The position numbers were made by a program, and so were the translations under genes. A stretch of DNA of 64,000 bases from Mycobacterium sp. 141 (lineage in GTDB: Bacteria; Actinomycetota; Actinomycetes; Mycobacteriales; Mycobacteriaceae): assembly GCF_000382405.1 (NCBI RefSeq), contig NZ_KB908255.1, forward strand, positions 62,001-126,000, in the 5' to 3' direction. This document shows, piece after piece, positions 1-6,965 of the stretch. Below the pieces are notes generated by a model. The model worked only from the letters and a program-made list of their open reading frames with translations. It did not search any database and had not been told where the DNA came from. Within the stretch, counting starts at the first letter, position 1. Each line of letters opens with the position of its first letter.

Positions 1-1
1 C

Positions 2-211
2 GATGCAGATGAACGCGTCGACGACGGCACAGACAGCGACACCCCGAAGTATTTCCACTACGTCAAGAAGGACAAGATCGCCGAGAGTGCTGTGATGGGC
101 ACCCACGTCGTCGCGCTGTGCGGCGAGGTGTTTCCTGTGACCAAGGCCGCCAAGCCGGGTTCGCCCGTCTGTCCCGACTGCAAGCGTATCTACGAATCGC
201 TCAAGAAGTAG
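2..211 (+). CDS. DUF3039 domain protein, 3' end only
   Basis: The 5' end lies outside the window; 69 C-terminal residues are visible. The acidic stretch DERVDDGTDSDTPKYFHYV is followed by KKDKIAESAVMGTHVVALC and a C-terminal CPDC pair, the pattern of the small actinobacterial DUF3039 family. One Cys in the ALCGEVFPV segment plus CPDC suggests a zinc-ribbon fold (inference). The function of the family is unknown. The stop codon lies inside the 3' end of the convergent YihY-type gene, so the two genes overlap by about 11 bp. Confidence 0.85.
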   Translation, partial: DADERVDDGTDSDTPKYFHYVKKDKIAESAVMGTHVVALCGEVFPVTKAAKPGSPVCPDCKRIYESLKK

Positions 212-1178
212 TCGGCTCTTCGGGCTCGGCGGCTGACTCCCCGGCCGCCGAGCCGTTTCCGTTGAGCGCTTTGTCCCCCAGCCAGTCTCGCAGTCGCTGG
301 GCGTGGGTGTCCGCCGCGGGCCATTCCTCCTGGATGGCGGCGTTGAGTTCGGCGCCCAGCATCACGGCGAAGCCCAGGAAGAACGCGAACAGCAGGAATG
401 CGATCGGGGTGGCCAGTGCACCGTACGTGTAGCCGGTTTGGGTGATCCAGTTCAGGTAGAAGCGCAGCCCGACTGTCGCCACCATGAACACCACAGTGGC
501 CAGCACCGAGCCGAGCACCAGTCGATGGGTCGGCAGCGGCTTGGGCAACGACACGCGGTACAGGAGCGTCACCCCGGCCACCACAGCCAGGAACAGTGCG
601 GGGAAGTATCCATAGCGCAGCCCGTTGTCCCAGCTAGCGGGGATGTGCTCGCCTATTGTGCGCGGTCCCAGCGCGATGAACGGCGCCGTGGCGATCGCGC
701 CGATCAACATCACCACGTAGAGGCCCAGGGCGTAGAACCGCTGGCGCACCGGGTGTCGCAGCGGCGTCTGGTCGTGGGCCTCCACGACCGAATCGACGAA
801 TGCCGAGACCGCTGAAGATCCCGCCCACAACGAGATCACGAACCCCAACGACACCACCTCGCCACGCGCGCTGGACGCGATGTCACGAATCGTCGGTTCG
901 ATGATCTCGTTGACGACGTTCTTCGAGAAGAAGCTGTTCGCTGTGTTGATCAGCTGATCCAGGATCGCAGGCAACGTATCGGGCCCGAACAGCGGCGCGA
1001 TATAGGCCAGGCTGCCCAGCATCCCCAACAGCAACGGCGGCAATGACAACGCACACCAGAAAGCAGCCTGGGCCGATTCAGAGAAAATCGAGTCGTCCCA
1101 GCTCTTGGACAACGTGCGCCGTGCAATATGCCAGATGTGATGGCGTGACGGAGGTACTGGAAGCGGCTGGCCGGTCAT
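201..1178 (-). CDS. YihY/BrkB family inner-membrane protein
   Basis: A 325-aa polytopic membrane protein with about six hydrophobic segments. The first is the ALSLPPLLLGMLGSLAYIA stretch near residue 45, followed by FVISLWAGSSAVSAFVDS, a motif typical of YihY/BrkB (the old 'ribonuclease BN' annotation). The C-terminal tail is hydrophilic and acidic. The family is membrane-embedded with no established enzymatic role. Context matches Rv2707 of M. tuberculosis, which also lies near sigA and a DUF7455 gene. The ATG at 1178 has only a weak ribosome-binding site, so a slightly different start is possible. Confidence 0.85.
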   Translation of the reverse strand: MTGQPLPVPPSRHHIWHIARRTLSKSWDDSIFSESAQAAFWCALSLPPLLLGMLGSLAYIAPLFGPDTLPAILDQLINTANSFFSKNVVNEIIEPTIRDIASSARGEVVSLGFVISLWAGSSAVSAFVDSVVEAHDQTPLRHPVRQRFYALGLYVVMLIGAIATAPFIALGPRTIGEHIPASWDNGLRYGYFPALFLAVVAGVTLLYRVSLPKPLPTHRLVLGSVLATVVFMVATVGLRFYLNWITQTGYTYGALATPIAFLLFAFFLGFAVMLGAELNAAIQEEWPAADTHAQRLRDWLGDKALNGNGSAAGESAAEPEEPTTS

Positions 1179-1237
1179 GTCCAGACCAGCATTACGGACG
1201 AGGCGTGCTCCTGCCTAGGCGGGTGTGCTCAGCTGCG

Positions 1238-1429
1238 CTATGCCTCGACCGGGCTCACTTCGATGACGGCGGCCAGCTCTACCAGTTTGGCCTCATGCTC
1301 GTTGGCGTGATGCTGGCAGAAGAGAAGCTCGCTGCCCGACGGCAGGGTCGCGCGCACTCGTGCGGCAGCACCGCAACGGTCGCAACGATCGGCTCTGGTT
1401 AGCTCCGGGGTGGTCAGAGTTGCGTTCAT
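1238..1429 (-). CDS. DUF7455 small zinc-ribbon protein
   Basis: A 63-aa protein starting MNATLTTPELTRADRCD. Two CxxC-like half sites (DRCDRCGA near residue 16 and FCQHHANEHE near residue 38) form the Cys/His metal site of the actinobacterial DUF7455 family (Rv2708c type). An ATG nine codons upstream is in frame, but the internal ATG is preceded by a strong GGAGGAG-like site about 4 nt away, so that start is preferred. The function is unknown. It is transcribed divergently from the DUF952 gene. Confidence 0.85.
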   Translation of the reverse strand: MNATLTTPELTRADRCDRCGAAARVRATLPSGSELLFCQHHANEHEAKLVELAAVIEVSPVEA

Positions 1430-1586
1430 GGCTCCTCCGTCTTCTGCTCTGCGCATCCCGGCAATGGCGCCGGGATGCGTATCTCTACTGTCTCAGACGT
1501 TTTCGGTTCCGGCGTTGTTCCCTAGGGGTTTACCGGTGTGTCGTGTCTCACTTGGCCGAGAATTGCTCGACCGGCAAGCTGGCAAT

Positions 1587-1949
1587 ATGCATCCGTTGCC
1601 GCCCGTGCTGGTCCACCTATGCAGTGCCCGGGAGTGGCAGAGCGCCCAAGCGTCCGGCGAGCATCGGCCGCCTTCTTTGGACGCCCAGGGCTTCGTCCAT
1701 CTCTCAGCCCCTGAGCAGGTGCATCTGCCTGCCAACCGGCTCTACGCCGGCCGTACCGACCTGGTGCTGCTCTATATCGACTCCGCAGAGCTGACAGCGC
1801 CGGTGCGCTGGGAGCCTGGCGTTCCGTCCGACCCCGAAGCCATGCTGTTCCCACATCTGTATGGGCCACTGCCCGCTACGGCGGTGACGGCCACCACTGC
1901 CTACCTGCCGGCCTCCGACGGCAGGTTTTCGCCACTTTCGGCGACGTAG
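1587..1949 (+). CDS. DUF952 family protein
   Basis: A protein of about 120 aa beginning MHPLPPVLVHLCS. It carries the DUF952 signature: an N-terminal HLC/W segment, GFVHLSAPEQV (G-F-[IV]-H-x-S), a central LVLLYIDSAEL strand and a C-terminal FPHLYGPL motif. The family is often annotated as a glutathione S-transferase-like domain but has no proven activity. The reading frame stays open well upstream, but similarity to the family begins at this ATG. The 3' end overlaps the convergent RidA gene by about 49 bp. Confidence 0.8.
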   Translation: MHPLPPVLVHLCSAREWQSAQASGEHRPPSLDAQGFVHLSAPEQVHLPANRLYAGRTDLVLLYIDSAELTAPVRWEPGVPSDPEAMLFPHLYGPLPATAVTATTAYLPASDGRFSPLSAT

Positions 1950-2305
1950 GCGTCGGTCTCGATCTCGACGAGTAGTTCCGGTGCGATTAGCGCCGAAACC
2001 TCGACCATCGTCGTGACGGGACGGATGTTTCCGAATACCTCGGCGTGGGCTGCCGCGACATCTCGCCATCGGCTGATGTCAGTGACGAACACCCGGGTGC
2101 GCACCACGTCGGCGAGGCTGGCTCCGGCGTCGCGCAGGGCCTGTTCGATGCGGGCCAGTGCGTCGCGGGTCTGGGCGGCGACGTCGTCCCCGGCGCCGGT
2201 GGTGCCGGAGACCGCGACGTGACCGCCGACCCGGACGGCGCGGGAGTATCCGACGACGTCCTCGAATTCGGATCCGGAGCTGATGTTGACACGCGGCTGC
2301 GACAT
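1901..2305 (-). CDS. RidA family enamine/imine deaminase-like protein
   Basis: A 134-aa protein of the YjgF/YER057c/UK114 (RidA) superfamily. Visible family blocks are YSRAVRVGGHVAVSGTTG, the central DALARIEQALRDAGASLADVVRTRVFV and the C-terminal PVTTMVEVSALIAPELLVEIETDA. True RidA proteins hydrolyse reactive enamine/imine intermediates and use an Arg in an 'R-x-C/V-V' strand; VRTRVFV fits the broader family, so exact substrate use is uncertain. It corresponds in position to Rv2704, the gene next to sigA in M. tuberculosis. Here the insertion near sigA has pushed it 17 kb away. Confidence 0.85.
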   Translation of the reverse strand: MSQPRVNISSGSEFEDVVGYSRAVRVGGHVAVSGTTGAGDDVAAQTRDALARIEQALRDAGASLADVVRTRVFVTDISRWRDVAAAHAEVFGNIRPVTTMVEVSALIAPELLVEIETDAYVAESGENLPSEAGR

Positions 2306-2762
2306 GCCGTCAGCGTAGCCGGAACCCGCACCGGCAGATCACCCGCGGCGCCTGTGGGCCGGGCCGGCGCAGCCCGCTGGAGCACTTTGAAATCACTCGG
2401 TGCCGGGGAGGGCGGTGATATGTCGGGGTATCGCGACTCAGCCGCGCTACTCGAAAAGCATTGCGGCCGCTGCTATGTCGACGGTGATATTGGCGGATGT
2501 CATTGGCACATCACATATTTCACAGTCAGACCGATGGTTCAGCCGACGTCGGGGCGCGCACCGCAGCCCAGCAGATTTGACGCAACCTAGACGCTTCGGT
2601 GCCGAGCCGGTCGTCGGCGTTCATGGGACCCGGCCAGCCAGTCATCCCAGTACACCGACGGCATCGTGTCAATGAAAGGCTTTGGTGTGCACAGATTGTC
2701 GATTCCCGTCTCATCGGTCGGCCATCGGCGCTGAGGGCACCATCCGTGCGCGGGGCAGGAAT
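2306..2762. other. intergenic, no gene recognised
   Basis: About 455 bp between the RidA start and the LuxR-type gene stop. Short open frames exist on both strands, but none has a recognisable domain, a good ribosome-binding site or mycobacterial codon use. It presumably holds the RidA promoter and the terminator of the LuxR-type gene. I see no strong hairpin. Confidence 0.5.
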
Positions 2763-3389
2763 TCAGATGAGCCCTTCGCGTACCGCATAGGCAACAGCAT
2801 GCGATCGGTTGCGCAACTGCAGGTGAGTGGTGACGTCGTGCAGGACGTTCTTCACGGTGCGCTGGCTGTAGCACAACTGCCGGGCGATCTCGTTGGTGTC
2901 ATGGCCGTCGGCGATCAACCGCAGCACCTGAACCTCCCGATCGGACAACCCGGTGAAGCTCAGCCCGCGCGGCGAAAGTACCTGGCGTTGTAGCTGGCCC
3001 ACCTGCTCCAGCAGGTGGCCGAGCAGATCCGAGGGGATGACGCCGTCGCCGGCAGCCACCTTGTGGATGGTGCGGACCAGCAGGTCCGGTGTCGCCTCAC
3101 CGCGCCGGAGCAGCCCGCTGACGCCGACCTCGGCGGCGCTCACGACGGTGCTGTCGTCGATGGCGCTCATCACCAGGACGGTGTGTACGACGCCGGCCTT
3201 CTTCAGCGAGCGCAGGATGCGGACGGTCTCGTCGTCTAGCGTGTCGGCCACCGCGATTCCGACGTCGACGCCGGCGAGATCACCGGATTCGACGACATCG
3301 ATCTCCGGGCGCATCCGCAATTGACTGATCACGCCGGCCTGCAGGATCGGGTCGTCGGCGTATACGTAGGTGGACACTCGGCGCTGCAT
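2763..3389 (-). CDS. LuxR-family response-regulator-like transcription factor
   Basis: A 208-aa protein. Residues 1-130 resemble a receiver domain but are atypical: YVYADDPILQAGVISQLRM opens the fold, and the usual DVVLLD phospho-acceptor strand is replaced by DVGIAVADTL. Residues about 140-208 form a LuxR/FixJ HTH: LSDREVQVLRLIADGHDTNE, IARQLCYSQRTVKNVLHDVT, LQLRNRSHAVAYAVREGLI. It likely binds DNA as a dimer, possibly without phosphorylation (inference). The start has a good AAAGGGGAAAG Shine-Dalgarno. No kinase gene is adjacent. Confidence 0.85.
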   Translation of the reverse strand: MQRRVSTYVYADDPILQAGVISQLRMRPEIDVVESGDLAGVDVGIAVADTLDDETVRILRSLKKAGVVHTVLVMSAIDDSTVVSAAEVGVSGLLRRGEATPDLLVRTIHKVAAGDGVIPSDLLGHLLEQVGQLQRQVLSPRGLSFTGLSDREVQVLRLIADGHDTNEIARQLCYSQRTVKNVLHDVTTHLQLRNRSHAVAYAVREGLI

Positions 3390-3524
3390 GGCTTTCCCCT
3401 TTGGGCGAGCGGACTGTTGCCAACGAGTATCCGGACGGGCATCAACGGCGGCTCAACAGTGCAGAAGCGTTGCTCAACAAACGCTAAACGCCCAGCTCAG
3501 AGCGCTGCCGGAAGGGCAGCGCGG

Positions 3525-4394
3525 TCAGCTCAACAGCGCCAGTCGCGGTACCACCTCGTCCCCGAGCCTGCTGACAAATCCGACCGGGTCGGGGTTGCCC
3601 GGGAACACCGGGATGTTCACCACCTTGACGCCCAACGCGGCGTAGGACTCCATGGCACGCATGAACTCGGCCGGGTCGGCGAACGGGTCGTTGTCCGGAC
3701 CGAGGCCCAGGGTTTTGCGGATCTCGCGGTAATCGCGTCCGACGTCGTCACAATGTCGCTGCAACACTTCGGTTTTGTGCTTGAGCGATGCGCCGCTCGT
3801 GCTGTTCCAGATGTCGGCGTACTGCGCCACCAGGCGCAAGGTCTTCTTCTCACCGTCGCCGCCGATGAGTACCGGCGGGCGCCGGATCGGCTGCGGCTCA
3901 CAGATCGTCTCGGCCAGGGTGTAGTGCTTCCCGCGGTACGGGCCGTCGTTGTCGCTCCACATCTGTGCGCAGATCTGCAGGGTCTCCTCGACCATCTCGA
4001 ACCGCTCCCGCAGTGGCGGGTAGGGCACGCCAAGCGCGTGATGCTCCCGGTCGTACCAGGCGGCGCCGATCGACAGCGTTGTGCGGCCTTGGGAAAGTAT
4101 GTCGAGAGTCGTGATGGTCTTCGCGAGAATGCCGGGATGCCGGTAGGTGACGCCCGTGACGAGCATGCTGAGCGTGATCGTCTTCGTATGCGCGGCAAGG
4201 AAACCCAGCGAGGTGTAGCCCTCCAGGAACGGGTCGTGGGCATCGCCCAGACGCTCCATCTGGAAGAAGTGGTCGGCCAGGGTGAACATGGTGGCGCCGG
4301 CCTGTTCGGCGGCGACGGCGGTCTGGGCCAGCGTCGGGCCCAACTTCTCGGGTGCGCCCGGCAGGAAGTCGATGTAGCGAATTCCCAACTCCAT
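3525..4394 (-). CDS. LLM-class F420-dependent oxidoreductase
   Basis: A 289-aa luciferase-like TIM barrel starting MELGIRYIDFLPG. Family features include LADHFFQME near residue 48, LVTGVTYRHPGILAKTITTL, LSIGAAWYDREHHALG (the cofactor-phosphate region) and PVLIGGDGEKKTLRLVAQYAD. This matches the F420-dependent subclass (TIGR03560-like) common in mycobacteria. The physiological substrate cannot be inferred. It lies 58 bp downstream of the MarR gene on the same strand, so the pair is likely co-transcribed and controlled by that regulator. Confidence 0.88.
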   Translation of the reverse strand: MELGIRYIDFLPGAPEKLGPTLAQTAVAAEQAGATMFTLADHFFQMERLGDAHDPFLEGYTSLGFLAAHTKTITLSMLVTGVTYRHPGILAKTITTLDILSQGRTTLSIGAAWYDREHHALGVPYPPLRERFEMVEETLQICAQMWSDNDGPYRGKHYTLAETICEPQPIRRPPVLIGGDGEKKTLRLVAQYADIWNSTSGASLKHKTEVLQRHCDDVGRDYREIRKTLGLGPDNDPFADPAEFMRAMESYAALGVKVVNIPVFPGNPDPVGFVSRLGDEVVPRLALLS

Positions 4395-4452
4395 GTGGAT
4401 CGTGTCCCTTCTGGTTTGGTGATCTACTGACGCCCGCGCAGCAGGCGTGGCC

Positions 4453-4890
4453 TCAGATGTGTTCGCCCAGTCGTTCGAGCAGCGGTATTGCTGCCGCGAG
4501 GGTCTGCAACTCGTCGGCGGAGAACTGCTCGGTGAGGATCTGGGCGAAATGGCGGACCCGGGCATCGCGCTTGTGCTGCAGGATTTCGGACCCCTGCGCG
4601 GTGAGCGACATGATCTGCCGACGGGCGTCGCGCGGATCGGGCGTGCGTCGCACGAAACCTCGGGACTGCAGCGCGCCGAGGGTGACGCCCATCGCCTGGG
4701 GGCTGATCTGCTCGATCCGGGCCAGATCGGCCGCCGACGTCGGACCGCCGCGATCCAGCCGCTCCAGCGCCGCCCGTTCGGGCAAGGTCAAATCACCGGG
4801 TGCTTGCAGTTGCCGGACCCGGCGGGTGATCAGCGCGATGCCACCGAACAGCGCGGCGGCGACGTGTTCAGGGGTCGGAGGCTCCACCAT
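4453..4890 (-). CDS. MarR-family transcriptional regulator
   Basis: A 145-aa winged-helix protein. The core runs LTLPERAALERLDRGG, ADLARIEQISPQAMGVTLGA (recognition helix) and the wing FVRRTPDPRDARRQIMSLT, classic for MarR. The C-terminal helix supports dimerisation. It is the first gene of a two-gene minus-strand unit with the F420-dependent oxidoreductase, and three short palindromes directly precede its start codon, consistent with autoregulation. The ligand is unknown. Confidence 0.9.
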   Translation of the reverse strand: MVEPPTPEHVAAALFGGIALITRRVRQLQAPGDLTLPERAALERLDRGGPTSAADLARIEQISPQAMGVTLGALQSRGFVRRTPDPRDARRQIMSLTAQGSEILQHKRDARVRHFAQILTEQFSADELQTLAAAIPLLERLGEHI

Positions 4891-4896
4891 ATGGCC

Positions 4897-4927
4897 AACC
4901 TAGGTTTATCAACCTGGATTGTCAATC
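4897..4927. promoter_or_regulatory. candidate MarR operator, overlapping palindromes
   Basis: Three inverted repeats are packed upstream of the MarR ATG (4890): AACCTAGGTT (4897-4906, perfect), GGTT-tatc-AACC (4903-4914) and GATTG-t-CAATC (4917-4927). MarR dimers bind 16-22 bp palindromes near their own promoters, so this is the natural autoregulatory operator. Direct binding is inferred. Confidence 0.5.
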
Positions 4928-4992
4928 TCGGTTGATGGTGATGCGAAGACCCCGGGCGGCAAGGTGATTGAGGAACCGGGCCGGAAACGACA

Positions 4993-5024
4993 ACGGCGGA
5001 CCGGATAGAGATCCGGTCCGCCGT
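4993..5024 (-). terminator. intrinsic-type hairpin, displaced sigA terminator
   Basis: A perfect 14-bp stem (4993-5006 with 5011-5024) and an AGAG loop. In the uninterrupted chromosome it would stand about 13 nt after the sigA stop codon, because the left att copy (5034-5056) carries the last codons and stop of sigA. The mobile element has separated it from sigA. It has no U-tract, as is usual for mycobacterial terminators. Confidence 0.6.
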
Positions 5025-5033
5025 GGGTGTCGA

Positions 5034-5056
5034 CGCTCAGTCCAGGTAGTCGCGCA
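5034..5056. repeat. attachment-site core, left copy
   Basis: A 23-bp direct repeat identical to 19419-19441. Read on the minus strand it encodes the last residues RDYLD and stop of SigA. Homology also resumes outside it (GGGTGTCG at 5025 and 19413) after a 3-bp length difference. The junction with the chromosomal hairpin at 4993-5024 marks the element boundary. Confidence 0.85.
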
Positions 5057-5185
5057 CTAGGGATCGGTATGCGCTGTGCGCTTCATGGGTAAACGCTGGT
5101 CGCTCACGAGCGTCCTGCGGCCCAATATCTTGGACTGTCGGCTCAGCTCTCGATGTCGTATCTGTTGAGGAGAGTTGCCCCAAAT

Positions 5186-5536
5186 ATGACCACACACACC
5201 GCGTGCCGCCGGGCACGCCGCGGCGGTTGCTCGATGAACGCCACACTAGACAACACAGCGACCACCTGTCGCCCTGCCGACCAGGCCGCCTTCACCTCCA
5301 TACTGGCCGGATGGCATGAGAAACCGCGGTGCGAGATCCGCACTCAGACCGGCGAACAATGCTCGCGACCGGCGAAGTACCACGCAACGTGTCACACCTG
5401 CGGCCGCGGCCTGATCTGCGTCGACCACCTCCAGAAATTCATGCAGCAACTCGGCATCACCGAGCAGGCACAGTGCAATCGGTGCGGTCGCACGTTCGCC
5501 AGCATCGACCAGGCGATCACGCTGGTGGAGCTGTGA
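5186..5536 (+). CDS. small Cys-rich protein, module 1
   Basis: About 116 aa from the ATG at 5186, which has a GAGGAG motif 13 nt upstream; an ATG at 5153 and one at 5234 are also in frame. Conserved core: ILAGWHEKPRCEIRTQTG, QCSRPAKYH, CHTCGRGLICVDH and a C-terminal CNRCGRTFA, giving four Cys/His pairs that look like two zinc knuckles. It is clearly paralogous to the protein at 6687-6965 (shared GWH, CExRT-TG, C-RPA, LC--H, C--CG--FA). Its TGA overlaps the GTG of the recombinase gene, so the two are translationally coupled. I do not recognise a characterised family. Confidence 0.7.
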   Translation: MTTHTACRRARRGGCSMNATLDNTATTCRPADQAAFTSILAGWHEKPRCEIRTQTGEQCSRPAKYHATCHTCGRGLICVDHLQKFMQQLGITEQAQCNRCGRTFASIDQAITLVEL

Positions 5537-6414
5537 AGACCACCAACACCGGACTGCCCAAACCGGTGCCCACGGCGTGGCAAGGACCGATCGGCGCCTA
5601 CCTGGCGCAGCAGCGCGCAGCTGGCCGGCCCCGACAGACGATCGCCACACGCAAATACCACCTGGCCAGGTTCGCCCGCGCGATGCGGTGCGCACCCGCC
5701 GAGGTCTCCGGAGATCGCGTGGTGGCATGGTTCGAGCGCCAGCACCAGTGGGCGGCCGAAACCCGGCGCAGCTACCGCACCACGCTGCGTTCGTTCTTCG
5801 CATGGGCCCTCGAAGAGGGTGTGGTGGAGTTGAACCCGGCCGTAGCACTGCTACCGGTGCGTGCGGCGAAGAGGACGCCTCGCCCCACCCCGGATATGGC
5901 GTGGCGGGTGGCGTTGGCCGCCGCGGATCGTCGCACCACCCTGATGCTGCGGCTGGCCGGCGAAGCGGGGTTGCGTCGGGCAGAGATCGCGGTGGCACAT
6001 ACACGCGATCTCGCCGAGTCCGCGGACGGTCCAGAGCTGCTGGTGCACGGCAAGGGCAACAAGGAACGCATCGTGCCGCTCTCGGAGGAACTCGCCGCAC
6101 TGGTGCGCGCGGGCGCAGCCGGACACACATGCGGATGCACGCAGCGAGGGTTCCTGTTCCCCGGCGAGGATAATGGCCACCTGTCGCCGCGGCGGGTGGG
6201 TGAACTGCTCCGGGATGCGCTACCCGACCATTGGACAGCGCACACGCTGCGCCACCGATTCGCTACCCGCGCCTACCGCGGCACCCGCAACATTCGTGCG
6301 GTGCAGCAGCTTCTCGGCCATCAGTCCGTCGCAACAACCGAGATATACACCGGCGTCGACGTTGGCGAAATGCGCGCAGCCGTGCTGGCGGCGTCAGAAC
6401 CGTTGTCCGACTGA
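5533..6414 (+). CDS. tyrosine recombinase, module 1
   Basis: A 293-aa XerC/D-like recombinase starting at a GTG that overlaps the preceding stop (GTGA). The N-terminal SAM-like core-binding domain covers about residues 12-105. The catalytic domain has the full set: Arg148 (GLRRAE), Lys174 (HGKGNKER), His237-x-x-Arg240 (HTLRHRF), His263 (LLGHQS) and the nucleophile Tyr272 (TTEIYTGV). Partner and target are unknown. The tight coupling to a Cys-rich protein, repeated downstream, suggests that small protein is an accessory or directionality factor (inference). A piece of a close relative is repeated at 6437-6558. Confidence 0.9.
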   Translation: MKTTNTGLPKPVPTAWQGPIGAYLAQQRAAGRPRQTIATRKYHLARFARAMRCAPAEVSGDRVVAWFERQHQWAAETRRSYRTTLRSFFAWALEEGVVELNPAVALLPVRAAKRTPRPTPDMAWRVALAAADRRTTLMLRLAGEAGLRRAEIAVAHTRDLAESADGPELLVHGKGNKERIVPLSEELAALVRAGAAGHTCGCTQRGFLFPGEDNGHLSPRRVGELLRDALPDHWTAHTLRHRFATRAYRGTRNIRAVQQLLGHQSVATTEIYTGVDVGEMRAAVLAASEPLSD

Positions 6415-6436
6415 AACTTCTCACGTTGCCCATCGT

Positions 6437-6558
6437 CACCTGGCCAGGTTCGCCCGCGCGATGCGGTGCGCACCCGCCGAGGTCTCCGGAGATCGCGTGG
6501 TGGCATGGTTCGAGCGCCAAAATCGGTGGAGCGCCGAAACCCGGCGCAGCTACCGCAC
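6437..6558 (+). pseudogene. tyrosine recombinase fragment
   Basis: 122 bp matching 5659-5780 of the upstream recombinase. The first 83 bp are identical; then there are scattered differences, so the encoded segment reads FERQNRWSAETRRSYRT instead of FERQHQWAAETRRSYRT. It therefore derives from a third, slightly different copy rather than a fresh duplication. It has no start or catalytic domain. Confidence 0.85.
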
Positions 6559-6605
6559 GATGACTGAAACCTTCGGAAGGACCAACTTTGAGAGCGCGAT
6601 TAGGA

Positions 6606-6645
6606 AATATGACATTCCGCCATACGTATGACGGAACGTCATATT
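6606..6645. repeat. 40-bp near-perfect palindrome
   Basis: Two-fold symmetric around 6625/6626 with 36 of 40 positions matching. The outer arms are AATATGAC / GTCATATT and the centre is CATACGTATG. It lies between the recombinase fragment and module 2 in a locally A/T-rich stretch, about 40 bp before the module 2 start. It could be a recombinase or terminus site for a mobile unit, or an operator for the module 2 genes. Confidence 0.65.
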
Positions 6646-6686
6646 GCATTGTCTCACAACATAATTCGCCGGATATCTTTGCGCGC

Positions 6687-6965
6687 ATGACGACAAACTC
6701 AGATCTCGACTCGATATTCACCGCAGCGATCGCGGGGTGGCATCGACGACTCACGTGTGAGTCCCGAACGTCGACCGGTGACCGTTGCCGCCGGCCCGCG
6801 GCGTGGCGGATCAACCTGCACGGATGCGAGGCGGCGAATCTATGTGGCCAGCACAAAGCCGCATGGCTTCGCCGCCACCAGTCCTTCACCGGCCAGCCGC
6901 GCTGCGTGCACTGCGGTGTCGTGTTCGCCACCCTGTCCGACGCCTGCACGGTGAGCGCGCTGTGA
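6687..6965 (+). CDS. small Cys-rich protein, module 2
   Basis: A 92-aa paralogue of the module 1 protein, starting MTTNSDLDSIFTAAIAGWH. Conserved pairs are CESRTSTGDRC, CEAANLCGQH and CVHCGVVFA. Again the stop overlaps the GTG of a tyrosine recombinase. Homology to the module 1 protein starts only a few residues after this ATG, which supports the choice over longer in-frame options. The function is unknown; a zinc-stabilised DNA-binding accessory protein is the simplest guess. Confidence 0.75.
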   Translation: MTTNSDLDSIFTAAIAGWHRRLTCESRTSTGDRCRRPAAWRINLHGCEAANLCGQHKAAWLRRHQSFTGQPRCVHCGVVFATLSDACTVSAL

